Source of the DNA: Ixodes scapularis
Taxonomy: Eukaryota > Arthropoda > Arachnida > Ixodida > Ixodidae
Direction: 5' to 3'
NCBI RefSeq assembly: GCF_016920785.2
Contig: NW_024609857.1
Span: 195,747,027 to 195,811,026 of the forward strand
DNA length: 64,000 nucleotides
In this document: positions 23,311 to 34,107 of the stretch, piece after piece
Numbering within the stretch: position 1 is the first letter of the stretch
Layout of the letters: every line of letters begins with the position of its first letter
Notes under the pieces: model-generated
Told to the model about the DNA's origin: nothing
Seen by the model: only the letters and a program-made list of their open reading frames with translations
Database searches by the model: none
Made by a program: the position numbers and the translations under genes

Positions 23311-24659
23311 GCACCTTGCGAGCCGTAGATAAGAATGCAAAGGCAAAAAAAAAACAGTTTTTTTTTCTTGTTGTTTCACTGAGCATAAAAAACGGAACAA
23401 AACAAAATTCAGTTCATTCAAGTATGAACAAACCTGTTAAGCTAATTTTTGCAACGAACGTCGACATAGAAAGTAATGACTGTGACGAAACCAAAGTACC
23501 GATTCCATGCATCTTTCCATTGGGTTGGATTGAGAAGGCATGTAGATGAATAATAATCGCAATATAGTAAATGCCGGGTTCGTGAGAGCAAATGCAAACT
23601 AATTTTCCGGCTCGCATAAATAAATTACGCATAACAAAAAGCTGATGATTCTTAAGAACGAGGCGCTAGTGGTGGTGGCAGAATGCTAAGTTCGTGAACA
23701 TTAAGTTATTTGTATCTAAAAATAAAACAAATGCGCGATCATTTTTGAGCCGCGTGCACCTAAGTTAGCACTCGCCAAACAAAAAAAAAATGACACTATG
23801 CAAGAAAGCCTATGGCCATTATTTCTTTAAAAACACTAGTCAGTAAGAAAGGCACAATTGCTTTCTTGGTTTCGGGCACGTTTTTGCAGTGATACAAATG
23901 CTGCAAGCACCTAACCTCATATTTTATTGGTTTGACGGTTCTTGGACATGGGTGGACGTGGGCTTACAGAGAGTCTATTTTTCGGGGTTTTTTTACATTT
24001 TGATCGAGGTAACGTCATGTTCTCAAACTTTCGCATTCTACCACCACGGCCATCCCCAAATTCTCGCGGAGGTCGAGCTTTCTATCCTTTATTTATGCGG
24101 ACCAACAAATTGGTTTTCATTTTCTCTCGCGAAGCAGGGTGTATTAGTTTACTTAGTCAATAAGAAAGAGAAAAAGTATGACAGAGGTATAAGGTAGGAG
24201 GCACAAGCGCTTTTGGCAATATGCTCCTCGTTCTGAGGTGGTGTTGCTCGCGTTGCGCCAAAAATATATTTTAAAAATTCCGCTGTTTAGCATGGCTTAC
24301 GTGGCAGTATAGCAAAACTTTTTCAGAGGTTAATCGAAATAAGTTTGGAAAACGCCGAAAATATTGGAGCTGTAACTCATAGTGCTTTTTAAAGTTTGTT
24401 GCTGTATTGTGTACATACATCTTAAAAAGCATATATTTTACATCATCATTCCCAAACAATACGGCTTCTACTGCTCTCCCAACAGGAGAACGCGATGCAT
24501 ACTCAACGAAACATTGCTCCTATAATACACAATCAAACATCCACTACTGCACCGGCAAGTGCAAGCATTTGAGTAATATAACATCATGATTCCCGAACTA
24601 TTGGTTCATGTTAATCATTCAAGTAAAAGCAACATATGGTATTATTAGGAACAGAGCAA
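23311..24659. other. Non-coding stretch, nothing recognised
   Basis: Open frames at 23295-23549 (+) and 23889-24197 (+) show no domain. The second overlaps another + frame and has a TTTTTT-rich codon run. Confidence 0.5.
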
Positions 24660-24790
24660 GTTGTGGGTCGGTTTGCCTTGCTGCATACTCGACCCGGAGG
24701 AATAACACGAAGCCAACGGTTTCAACAGCAAGAAACTACATTTAATTGGAAGTGGACGATCATAATACTAACAGAAAAACCATGGTGTAG
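24660..24790. repeat. Dispersed repeat, copy 1 (pair with 32325-32447)
   Basis: About 125 bp shared with 32325-32447, including CGACCCGGAGGAATAACAC, GGTTTCAACA and AAGAAACTAC. The two are about 80 percent alike and in the same orientation. It may be part of an LTR, since the second copy lies next to the gypsy gag remnant; this is inference. Confidence 0.65.
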
Positions 24791-25876
24791 GAAGGCTCTT
24801 TAGGTGTAGAGACTCCGCTTTCCGCCGCGACCAGATAGTGACACCCCGCGCGCTTCGCTTCACGGAGCCACCCCTAGATGGCGGCCTGATGCGCGGCCAT
24901 CTAGAGTTCCTGTATATGCTACCACGGCCATCCAGAGCGGCCATCCGGCAGCGCATCGGGCCGCCAGTGCTAGCCGCCACCTCGGCGTCCAGCTTGCTTT
25001 CCGGTGGCCACCGGTTCGCGTACGATGGGGTATGGAAGTGGGGCTACCATCATCTCTCTCAGCACACAAGTTTTCATAACCCGAAAAATGGCAGACGCAC
25101 AAACAAGAGTAACTCCCTAATACCAGCCGACGCGGCGGTCTACGAGCGAAAAACAAAAATATCCCTCTCCTGTAGATAATTTCCAGCCTAGCTTACATTC
25201 CGTCGTTTGTTTCCTCAGTAGCGCAATACTAACGTCGGTAAGCGTTTGTAAAATGAATTAACTCTGATTGTACCCCAGGTGATCGATAACTTGAGTGCGA
25301 CAGAAAGAAAAAAAAAGAATGCACAAAAATAAAGAGTGATTAACACAAACCCTGTTGACGGATAATACGGGACTGAATTGTTTTAAGCACCGTTCGCATT
25401 ACTGTTCTCAAAAAAAAGAAAATATATATTGGGTTCGCTAATTCCCGTTGAATCGACCGACCGACCGTTGAATCGACTATTAAAAAAAATTATTTTCAAT
25501 ATGTCGGGCAGCGAACGTGATTATTCTTTTACATTTTAAGGCAGCCTTTGGGTCCTGCTAAATTGAACTGCTGGCCGAATTGGCACGAAGTTACATATTT
25601 TGGACGCAGAGGTTAATAAAAGCAGCATTCTTTGAAAGGCTCACTTTGTTAGTACACTTACATTTGCATGTAGCAGATTGCAACAAAAGTTTATAGTAAC
25701 CACACTCGTCAAGGAAAGCAAGCCGGTTTTATTAATGGCGCTTCTGATATAAGTATAATAATAATATTATCGCAAACCTCAACAAAATATTTAAAAAAAT
25801 CGCTGTAAAGAAAACTGTTAAAACATTGTTTAATGTATGACACACTCTATGGCTGCTTTTGGAGGTCTTTTCCACA
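24791..25876. other. Non-coding stretch, possible LTR-like G+C block
   Basis: 24830-25060 is G+C-rich with repeated GATGGC/GCGGCCATC motifs, resembling promoter-like LTR sequence. The antisense frames there (24838-25179 + and 24860-25156 -) are mutual shadows. The remainder is A+T-rich and featureless. Confidence 0.4.
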
Positions 25877-26098
25877 TTACGAGTCGTACGGTCGGCACTC
25901 TTTCTTCTTTTCTCGAGACTGCTTCTTTGCATCTCGGTCTTTCCTTTGCAGTACTGTAGCATTCTCACGCGATCCGAAACCTTCTGCACGTTCGACCGAA
26001 ACCGGAGAAGCGTCAGGCTTCCCGGCGGCGTTTGTATTCCACGAGAACGCCAGACAGAATTTGACCCTGAACAGATAGGCAGTCTGTTGTGTCTGCGT
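25877..26098 (-). CDS. Unrecognised 73-codon open segment, possible terminal exon
   Basis: On the - strand a frame runs from just after a TAG at 26099-26101 to a TAA at 25877-25879. It reads FCLAFSWNTNAAGKPDASPV, then ENATVLQRKDRDAKK and a lysine/arginine-rich end KKKECRPYDS. It has no Met start, and the TAG is immediately 5' of the frame, so it could follow a splice acceptor at ATAG|ACGCAG or at TCTGTTCAG|G. The acidic-then-basic composition and lack of stops look protein-like, unlike the longer overlapping frame at 25732-26184. I cannot name a family. Confidence 0.3.
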   Translation of the reverse strand, partial: TQTQQTAYLFRVKFCLAFSWNTNAAGKPDASPVSVERAEGFGSRENATVLQRKDRDAKKQSREKKKECRPYDS

Positions 26099-26426
26099 CT
26101 ATCGTATGCAAGACAATCCCCTACGACCGAGCATCGGGGCCGAGAGGAGTTGCTGACCTCGAGGCCAACTTTAGAATGTGGCACTAACTGACCAATGGCA
26201 CGGCAGCTCCAGAACCCCGAGTTGTATTATGTAAGAACCTGTCCGCTGCCCATTCGCTGCGCTCCTTTTGCCAATATGTTACACGATATAACCATGTAAA
26301 TAAACTCTTCCGTCCTGTTAAGTTTTCCCGATCTGTTTCCCCGACTATCTGGCTAGGACGTTGTTCGCGAGAAAGGTTGGACGCCAGCAAGATAGCCATG
26401 CTACCCGACAGACCAGGCTGGGCGTC

Positions 26427-28240
26427 GACTCATTTCATTTCATTTATTATACCCTCAGGGCCCGAAGGCATTACAGAGGGGGAGAGCAATAAGAAGGTTA
26501 ATGCAAATAACATAATACATATTTAGACACACTCAGTAATAAAGTAATTAGTTATTGTACTTTTAAAGAGCTCAGAGTCCGTGATAATGGCGATCGACCG
26601 GGGAAGGTGGTTCCACTCATGGGATGTACGGGGAACGAAAGATGAATAAAACGTGGTTGTGATAGAGTTAGGAATGCCCACCTTATGTTGATGATCAAGA
26701 CGGGAGGAAACATAGAGAGGCCGAGCAATTAATTTGTCGCGCAGGAAAGAATTATGGTGATACATTTTATGGAATAGGGAAAGACGAGAAATTTTACGAC
26801 GTAGGGATAAAGGTGGTAATGAGAGAGTTGTTTTCATAGAGGTGACGCTAGCGGTGCGGTGATAGTTTGTGAGGATGAAACGAGCGGATCTGTTCTGAAC
26901 GGCTTCCAATGTAGATACGAGAGTGACTAGTCCGGGATCCCAGACAGAAGCTGCATATTCTATCTTGGGACGAATTAAAACTTTGTAAAGAGTTAATTTC
27001 AGTGAGACAGGGGCTAATGAAAAATTTCGCTTGATGTAACCTAACATACGGTTAGCGTTAGCTGAAATATGCTGAATATGTGTTTTCCATGAAAGGTTAG
27101 AAGCTATATGTACGCCTAAATATTTGTACGAAGATACCGGTTCTAGATGAGCATTATTAAGGAAATAGTTAGGAGAGTCCTGAGACTGGCGAGACACACG
27201 CATGACCTTGCATTTGTTAGTGTTAAGCTTCATAGACCACGAGTCAGACCAACAGTAAATAGCATTAATGTCTGATTGGAGTATACAGGTGTCATTATGA
27301 TTGAGAATCTCACGGTAAAGTACACAGTCGTCAGCGAACAGAGACACGGACGAAGAGACACTAGTGGGTAGGTCGTTAATATAAATTAAGAATAGCAACG
27401 GCCCTAAGACTGTCCCTTGCGGAACCCCTGACGCAACTTTGACAAAAGAGGAGTTATTGTTATTCACAGTGACAAATTGAGACCGTTGAGTTAAAAAAGA
27501 CTGTATCCATGCGAGAACGTTATCGTCTATGTTAAGTTTGGAAAGTTTTAGAAGCAGAAGATTGTGAGAAACTTTGTCAAATGCTTTGGCGAAATCCAGG
27601 AAAATGCAGTCCGCCTGGGATCCTCGGTCCAGAATGTGATGTAGGTCATTCGTGAAAGATAGCAGTTGGGTCTCACATGAAAATGTTTTTCGAAAACCGT
27701 GTTGGGCATTGTTGAAGAAGTTGTTAGATTCTAAGAAGTTGACGAGGTGAGAAAAAATTATATGTTCAAGAAGTTTGCAAGGAATGCTGGTTATTGAAAT
27801 CGGACGATAATTAAGAGGGGAATGTTTATCTCCAGCCTTGTGAATAGGTACCACCTTCCCTACCTTCCAGTCTGATGGGAGAACAGCGTCTTGTATAGAT
27901 TGTTCAAATAATTTTGTTAAAATAATTGAGGAGTATTGTTTAGTGTTTTGTAAAAACTTGGAATTAATGCCGTCCACTCCTGCTGAAGATGACAGTTTGA
28001 GTTTATCTATGATACGACCGACGCCAACATAATCAAGAAAAAGAGGATCCATGGGCAAGTAATCGGCACTCTCTAGCGAAGGGAAATCGTGCATGTTATC
28101 AGTAGAGAATGAATTTGCAAAAGTACTATTTAATAAATTTAAACACTCATCGCTGGCTATACAATCACCATTTGCGGTTTTTAGTGTGATAGATGACTGC
28201 GTCTTTTTGTTTATTGTGTTCCAGAATTGTCTAGGATTGT
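26427..28240 (-). mobile_element. 5'-truncated CR1/L2-like non-LTR retrotransposon
   Basis: The element lacks the endonuclease and ORF1 and begins abruptly within ORF2 near 28240. The 3' end at 26427-26450 carries GTATAATAAATGAAATGAAA, a short AAATG-type microsatellite tail in the manner of CR1/L2 elements. Upstream of 28240 unrelated sequence begins. No target duplication was identified. Confidence 0.85.
26523..28240 (-). CDS. CR1/L2-like reverse transcriptase, open from truncation to stop
   Basis: The frame is open from 28340; retroelement homology begins about residue 35 (NNPRQFWNTI), and the first 34 residues come from flanking DNA. The reverse transcriptase is complete: NYRPISITSIPCKLLEHII (177-195), IFLDFAKAFDKVSHN (motif A, Asp249), ASGVPQGTVLGPLLFLIYIND (303-323, shown in part as SGVPQGTVLGPLLF), and FADDCVLYR (catalytic Asp337 and Asp338). 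A C-terminal region with YKVLIRPKIEYAASVWDP follows. Gly-Val-Pro-Gln-Gly and FADD identify the jockey/CR1 superfamily. With no internal stop over about 570 codons it is a young insertion, but without the endonuclease it cannot move on its own. Confidence 0.85.
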
Positions 28241-28290
28241 TGATCAACAGGACAAAACACAGAACGACACGGACGAAGTCCCAAACGGAG

Positions 28291-29035
28291 CTACAAACTT
28301 TTTTGTGGTCCCCCTCTTCTTTTTTTCTTCCTTTGCCCAAAACCTCTGCCCCCTTCCCTCTTCCTTTTTCCCAGGCCCTCCATACATCCAGTCAAGAATA
28401 AGCTCAAGCGGCGGCAACACAAAGCTGCCGACAGATCCCCTGTCAACACACACACACTGCGACACCCCAAGGTCATCCCGGTTCTCTCAAACCAGACAGC
28501 CGCAAATTTGTTTCGGCCTCTGTAATTAAGTGGACAGACGTGTGACTGATGCATTCGGCAGACGTCTTTATCCTGATCGTCTATTTTACTAATATTTTCA
28601 TGTCGTTGCTTTCCCTTTCTAAAATGTTTACGTTTCCTCAGGCTGGAGAGCAGTCGGCGCATTCATTCAAATGTTTGGCTATTTCCGAATTCGGATCCTT
28701 GGTTTTTACATTTCTTTTATGCTGGGTTCACCATTGCAAAAAAAAATAGAAAACAATTAGAGGCGGGGTAAGCAATAGGTGACTAGCCCACGTTCCGGCG
28801 GAGGGTCGGTGACCGGACGGCCTGAACGTTTTGGCGCCCTCTAGGGGCAGGCGCAAAAAAAAAACATAGGAAAGGAGGGGACGTGATGTGTTCGCCGTTC
28901 CGACGGGGCGAGGAGAGGAGTCTCCAGACTCTCCACACCTCAAGAGCCTTACTACACCGTGAGAAAAAGTAAGGAGCACCGGTGGCGCCTGAGTCCAGCC
29001 AGCGACTCCCGTGCGCCGCCTCTCCTCCGCCTTAT
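28291..29035. other. Non-coding stretch, nothing recognised
   Basis: Pyrimidine-rich at 28310-28380. Frames on either strand show no domain. Confidence 0.4.
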
Positions 29036-29158
29036 CTAGGCGGCGCGTACAATGTGCGCGTGGCCGGCGTGCCGTCGCCTCCACGCGGGAAATGTTTGCC
29101 ACCTCTGCCCCGCAGTGGGGCAAATGGGCTGGGGAGTCACCAGGGTGCCCACACTTCC

Positions 29159-29178
29159 CCCCCCCCCCCCCCCCCCCC
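29159..29178. repeat. Poly-C tract
   Basis: About 20 C in a row inside the G+C-rich block. Assembly length is uncertain. Confidence 0.9.
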
Positions 29179-29368
29179 TCCTCAAGCTTTGTCCGGCGTG
29201 TCGTGTCGAAGATGGAGACGTTGTTGCTGGCGTCAAGGGGTGGATGGCGCTGCTGGGCGGACAGACGTTGCAAGTTCGGCTGGCGCCTGCTGGACGAGCG
29301 CGATGGCCCATTGGAGATCGGGCTCGGCGGGATGGTTGTGCCGATGCGTTCGGCGTCCGCTCTCTCCC

Positions 29369-29500
29369 CAGCTCCTTGTTCTGGCTCATGACTCGGCTGG
29401 TGGCCACCTTGTTGCTTTGGATCGTCTCCAGCAGGCGGCTGCAGCTGCTGCTGCTGCTCTCCACGTGGTCCTCCTTGATCAGAGCTAGCTCCCGCTCCGT
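29369..29500 (-). pseudogene. Golgin-like coiled-coil coding segment (possible GM130 exon or exon relic)
   Basis: Within the 29036-29578 frame, residues 27-70 read TERELALIKEDHVES, a short serine run, then SRLLETIQSNKVATSR and VMSQNKEL. The stretch NKVATSRVMSQNKEL strongly resembles a conserved coiled-coil segment I associate with golgin subfamily A member 2 (GM130), a cis-Golgi tether. The match stops at GRERTPNASAQ, and the serine run comes from a CAG/AGC repeat that in another frame would give the more expected Gln-rich coil. So frameshifts are likely, or the exon is relic. A possible acceptor TTTTTCTAG lies at about 29637 on this strand. The surrounding region is very G+C-rich and open in several frames, so openness alone is no evidence. 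Assignment rests on memory of the family. Confidence 0.35.
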
Positions 29501-29855
29501 CCTCTTGGGGGTGGTGGCGGTCCACCGTTCCCTGGGTCGCCCTGGCGCGCCGACGTCCTTGGTGGCCCGGTCCACCACGAGACCGGCCGCCGTGCCGTTC
29601 CGATGACGGGTGTGGTGACGGTGTGGTCTACGAGCCAGCTTCCTAGAAAAACAAGGAAGCAGATGACATGGGGCTCAGTTGATGGTTGAGCCTGACGTTA
29701 TCTTCGCACCCCTTTCAGAAAGTTTGAAAAAACGAATCTGAGGTGGGCACACTATCTTTCCCCCCTCTCTTGAAAGGAGCAGATCCGTGGAGGTAGAAAT
29801 TTACCCCAAAATGCGAAAGAGGCGAAGCCGAGGAGACAAAAAAAAAAACGTATCT
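29501..29855. other. G+C-rich to mixed sequence without assigned gene
   Basis: Upstream extension of the golgin-like frame as far as the candidate acceptor near 29637, then sequence without features. Confidence 0.35.
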
Positions 29856-30128
29856 CCACGTGGTGAATGATGTTGATTGGGGCGAAGCTCTGGTGGTGCT
29901 TGTCTGCGTAGACGCTGAGCCGCTGCATGCCGAGTCTTTCGTTCCGTTTCATCCATGTCACGCTGCGGTCAAATGCTCAAATGCGTATATAAACGCGTTC
30001 CATACCACACATTCTCGTTCTATATGGATGAAAACGAACGAAAGGCTCGGCATGCTGCGGCTCAGCGTCTACGCAGACAAGCACCATCAGAGCTTCGATC
30101 GCCCCAATCAACATCATTCACCACGTGG
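29856..30128. mobile_element. Long near-perfect inverted repeat (100/105-bp arms)
   Basis: The arms 29856-29955 and 30024-30128 are reverse complements with about five mismatches and one 4-nt indel. They share CCACGTGGTGAATGATGTTG at the outside and GACGCTGAGCC internally; the loop is about 68 bp. Each arm is open, reading LSVYADKHH in one orientation, but no domain is recognised. High identity implies recent origin or gene conversion. A poly-T tract and a GTGAGC/GCTCAC-rich palindromic cluster (30165-30230) follow. Confidence 0.85.
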
Positions 30129-30584
30129 AAATGCAGTTTTTGGGTTTTTTTTTTTTTTTTGCACTACACGAGCACGGGCTCACGTGCTCGTGAGCACGTG
30201 AGCGCGTGAGCTCACGAGCAGGAGTACGTGCACCCGACGGCAGACGGACATGGCTAGCCCCTAAAAAGCTTCGACCCAAAAAAGGTCCCTCTCTTTGGTG
30301 TCACCGACTTCGCAGGTTATACCGTCGCCTTGGTGGAGACAAGGGGGTTTCCGAAATGGGCCTGCCGTCAGTGTCGTTTCGGTCCTGCGAGGAATCTTTG
30401 TCTTCGGCTTGAAAAAAATCGTTTACGGTCGGTGACATGAACAGGTCCGGTTTCCTCACTAGACTCGCAGTGAACTAGTTTGTAAGTGAGTGGTAAGCAC
30501 TTTTCATGATCGCGAAACGGACCTTCCCACCTTGCACCTTGTGTCGTTCCACTTCTTTGTCCTTGTCTTTTTCGGTGCTTTTAA

Positions 30585-31133
30585 TTATTTAAACAACCAT
30601 GAACCAACCGGCCCAACTTTCCACTTTGCTCCTTCCCACCTGTTTGCGAGGGAGGCTGCGAAGCCTCGAGCGGCATCACTCAGTGGATGAGTACGCCGGA
30701 GTACAAAATCTCCTACCTCAAGCTGCAGGTCACGTCGCCCCTGTTTGTAGTGTTCCGACCGCTGCAGGTCGAGAGACGTCGAGATTTTCTGGGGCCTCTC
30801 CAAGGTTGTCGGAGAAGCGCTTTCGCAGGTCCTCTGCGAACTTCACGTAGGGGCGAAGCCTTCCCCCAGACTCTGTAGAAAGTAGACTGTTAAAAATCGG
30901 GAGCGCGAGCTCCTTGCCGAAATTCGATTGGGCAGGAGTGAGACCCGTTGACCAATTATAGTGATCGTACGTGTTGCGAATGCCAGCTCGTGTAGTTTCG
31001 CGTCCCAGTCCTTGCGGAGCTCGGTGCAGGCTACTAACATCATCTTAAGGTTCCGATTTACCCTTTCCGTGATGTTTGCTTGCGGGTGGTGATCTCCGTT
31101 GGGCCCCTGCTTACGATAGGGCAAGGCCAACAA
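30585..31133 (-). pseudogene. Gypsy integrase C-terminal remnant
   Basis: ITERVNRNLKMMLVACTELR and WDAKLHELAFATRT (30843-31133 frame) match the end of the integrase core, where the catalytic Glu lies in the TERVNR segment. In another frame (30585-30803) YKQGRRDLQLEVGDFVLRR and ANRWEGAKWKVG match the small C-terminal domain. The frame shift between them and missing upstream domains make it inactive. Confidence 0.75.
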
Positions 31134-31454
31134 CCTCCCACCTGTCGTGGCGAACCCCGGCCGAGGCCCTCACGGGCCCCGCTGTGACCTCCAGGGACCT
31201 CACGACGAGGGTTAGGCGAACATACGCTTAACCCGCACGGGAGATCGCCATGCATGCCACGCCAACTCTCCTGATTGACGTGGTGGGGAAGGGATGTCTC
31301 GTTCGGACAGTCCACTTGCGTGGAGGCCTCGGGGCCCCGCCATGCGCATGCCGGTTCGAGCGCGTACTTGGCTGGTGGCGGCGGCACGTAGTTCCGCTCG
31401 GCATGAAGAACTTCCTCGATGAGGTGGGCGCCCCGGACAGGCTCTTCAAGGGTT

Positions 31455-31946
31455 TCAAAGGTGCGGTTGATGAGGTAGACGTTGTACCTTGGGTGACACT
31501 GTCTTCTGACCCGAGCTACTCTGTCCGGCTCCGGTGACTTCGGGTCCGCCCTCTTGAACCTCTTGCATGACCCGAACGGCGTACCGGACCATACTTTCGT
31601 CTGGGTGCTGCGTCCTTGTCTCGAGCTCTCGGAGAATCTGCGTCACGCAGCCCGCAGGCAGGAACTCTTCTCGAAGCCTTGTCTGGAAGTGCTCTAGGCT
31701 GGTGAAGGGTGCCTGCGACCCCAACCAGCACCTGGAGCTGGCTTGCACCGCCAGCGGAACAATCCGGTCCACGATGAAGGCTTTCGAGGCACCAAAGGCA
31801 AGATGGTACGTCTGCAGCTCACCCAAGAAGTCTGCCACGGACTTGACGTCGTCGTACCCCGTGTAGACTGGAACAGTCAAGTGTGCTCGGGGCTCTCGCG
31901 GTGGGGTCTCCTGTTGGCCAGGCGTGTGGGCCAGGCGCTGCATCAC
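31455..31946 (-). CDS. Gypsy gag-like fragment
   Basis: A 163-residue frame whose centre, SVADFLGELQTYHLAFGASK followed by RCWLGSQAPFTSLEHFQTRL and LREEFLPAGC, has the helical pattern of a retrotransposon gag capsid. Upstream on the same strand, LTREWEAAMAAAAQMSLLTK continues gag but is cut off by a TGA just before 31946. Downstream the frame ends after QRLPHQPHL. It is a partial, disabled gag. No zinc knuckle is seen. Confidence 0.65.
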   Translation of the reverse strand: MMQRLAHTPGQQETPPREPRAHLTVPVYTGYDDVKSVADFLGELQTYHLAFGASKAFIVDRIVPLAVQASSRCWLGSQAPFTSLEHFQTRLREEFLPAGCVTQILRELETRTQHPDESMVRYAVRVMQEVQEGGPEVTGAGQSSSGQKTVSPKVQRLPHQPHL

Positions 31947-32324
31947 GGAGTTTCACATCTCCGTGGCCTTCGTGAGCAAGCTCATTTGTGCCGCTGCGGC
32001 CATTGCGGCTTCCCACTCCCGTGTGAGCATGCCTGCAAGCACAAAAAAAAAAAAAGAAACGCCCCCCACAACCCAACTCCAGCGCAACATAACCGCAAAA
32101 GAAAGGGAACGCCCCTCAGAAACCAACGGAAGCGCGTAAAACGATTGCCGCGGTCACAAAACCACAGTCAGACACACGCTAATACAACAAACGCGGACGT
32201 GACGGAAGCACGGAACGACGGTAGAAAGCACGGGCAGTGGGAGAAAGGCTTACCGAAAGAAGAAACCTAGCCCGGTGAAATTTCTGCGAGTGAATAACAT
32301 ATGACGCTTGGGCGCCATTGAGGG

Positions 32325-32447
32325 CGGTTTGCCCATGCTGCATGCCCGACCCGGAGGAATAACACAGGGACAATGGTTTCAACAACAAGAAACTACGTTT
32401 AATTGGACATGGACGATTATATTACTAACAGAAAAAACAGGGTCCTG
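32325..32447. repeat. Dispersed repeat, copy 2 (pair with 24660-24790)
   Basis: Shares CGACCCGGAGGAATAACAC, GGTTTCAACA and AAGAAACTAC with the copy at 24660-24790, in the same orientation. Flanks differ on both sides. Confidence 0.65.
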
Positions 32448-32599
32448 TATTCAGCGAGATTGGACAGCACGTTTCCCGCATCGAGGCCTAACCTCCCTGT
32501 TACTTCTGTGATGTAATTTATAGCATGGCATAGACCTTTACTCAAGCACCTTCCTCTGTACTTCGTTTCAAGCTCCATCAGAAATTCAAAATTCACAGA

Positions 32600-33930
32600 A
32601 CTTTCACCGAACGAGATGGGACAAAACACAAACAGCAACACGGCACAAGACGAGAACACTAACGAGGCAACTGAGACGACCACGGGGATAATGAAACAAA
32701 GCAGAAAGTAAAGTACCTGCTGGAACGGCGACAGGCCCAGATGGCATAGGAATGAAACTAGTTAAGACACTAGTAACGAAAAGCAAATTAAAGTGAAGAC
32801 AAGCAACTGATCAAATAATGATGGGGGAAGTACCCAAAGATTGGAAACTTAGCAGAATGAGATTGCAATAGAAAAGCAAGGGAAATAAGGATAGCATAAC
32901 ATCATACCGCCCAATTACAGTAACTTCAGTCCTGTACACACTAGCGATGAATCTAGTAAAAAGAAGAATAGAAGAATTGGCAGAAGACGTTTTAGCTGAG
33001 CTACAAAACGGATTCCGAACAGAGATAAGATTAGTTAATCACTCATTCATCATCACTCGTTATATAGAGGTGACACGGATGAGTACAAAACCGTTACGGA
33101 TAGCATTTCTAGACATCGTAGTGGCGTACGACAATGCGAGTCATGAAAAACTATGGGTATAGCTGAGAGGACGTGATTTAGGTGCAAATTTGATTAGGCT
33201 TTTACAACAGGTATGCACAAATAGCAAGGTTATTACAACATGGGAAGCAGAAAGACAGAACTGGCAGAAATAAAAAGAGGACTTTGGCATGCCAGAGTCC
33301 TCTTCTTATTTCTGCCAGTTCTGCAGGGTTGTTCCCAATCACGTCTACATTTTTTTTATAATTTACCTGAGTAGAATGGACAATAAACTAGAAGAATGCA
33401 ATTTAGGTTTCTGATGTGTCATGTTTCGAGAGGAGGGGAAAAGTAAACCAAGTTATACCAGGAATGTGCCACGAAGACGGCATTGTACTGTTAGCGGATA
33501 GCCGGAAAAGATTACTGGAGTTGATCAAGATCTGCGGAGCGGAAGGAGACTCTCTGGGACTAAAATTCAATAGCGACAAGTCGGGAATAATGGTTTATAA
33601 CGATGAGAATGGGGACCCGGTTAGAATTCACGACGTTTTAAGAGAACACGTAGTGAAGTTTAGGTACCTAAAAGTATGGCTGAATAAGGAAAAACAATGC
33701 TTAGAATAGGAGGAAGAACATATGCTAAAGGAAAGAAAAATGGATGCAGCAATTATGAAGCATACTATGAAATTACAATAGTTTTAAAGTTGTTATGGGA
33801 ATATGGAAAGGAGTCATGGTGCCGGGGTTGTCTTACGGCACTGCAGTATTATACGTAAAATCTGAGGTCCAGTCGAGCTTAGATACCCGGCATAGGAGCA
33901 TGGGCAGACTGGCGCTCGTGTTTGTTTCTC
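32600..33930 (+). mobile_element. Decayed non-LTR retrotransposon, same family as 54602-59494
   Basis: The + strand carries broken pieces collinear with the ORF2 encoded at 54781-57971: TGPDGIGMKLVKTL (about 32730), SYRPITVTSVLYTLAMNLVK (32910-32960), ELQNGFRTEIRLVNHSF (33000), AFLDIVVAYDNASHEKLW (33103-33160, motif A), DGIVLLADSRKRLLELIKIC (33478, the YADD box now lost), DKSGIMVYNDENG (33575) and MGIWKGVMVPGLSYGTAVLY (33795). There are many stops and frameshifts. A 33-bp inverted duplication sits between motif A and the QGC motif. Not functional. Confidence 0.85.
33257..33322. repeat. Zero-loop palindrome, two 33-bp arms
   Basis: Arms 33257-33289 and 33290-33322 are reverse complements with two mismatches and no spacer. 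The left arm is the expected retrotransposon sequence; the right arm is an inverted copy of it inserted before GCAGGGTTGTTCCC, where the element resumes. Confidence 0.9.
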
Positions 33931-34107
33931 TCTCTTGTGTTCGTCTTTTTTGTGCAAAACTTCTATACATGGAAATTCTGAACACTTAATAGACAAGTCG
34001 AGCCCGAAAAATTAAAATTAAAATACCAACAGTCAAGTTCTAGCGCAGAGCAAGTAAAAGAAGCCGAGAGAAAGAACGGGAAGGAAAGAATGCAGAGAAA
34101 ATCAGCT
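33931..34107. other. Boundary region between two retroelement remnants
   Basis: Contains GTGTTTGTTTCTCTC near 33917-33931, a motif like those at 11263 and 36397. No gene. Confidence 0.4.

Larger units (their letters stand above)
30240..32060 (-). mobile_element. Internally deleted Ty3/gypsy retrotransposon
   Basis: On the - strand a gag region (about 31455-32045) is followed directly by integrase C-terminal sequence (about 30585-31133). The protease, reverse transcriptase and RNase H that should lie between are gone, so a deletion fused gag to integrase near 31130-31230. Conventional LTRs were not recognised; the repeat at 32325-32447 beyond the gag end is a candidate for part of one. Confidence 0.75.

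Noticed and set aside
28728..29606. Long frames on both strands (265, 168, 180 and 184 residues) in a G+C-rich block
   Set aside because: High G+C removes stops in all frames and the poly-C tract contributes glycine/proline runs. Only the short golgin-like part has any resemblance to a protein.
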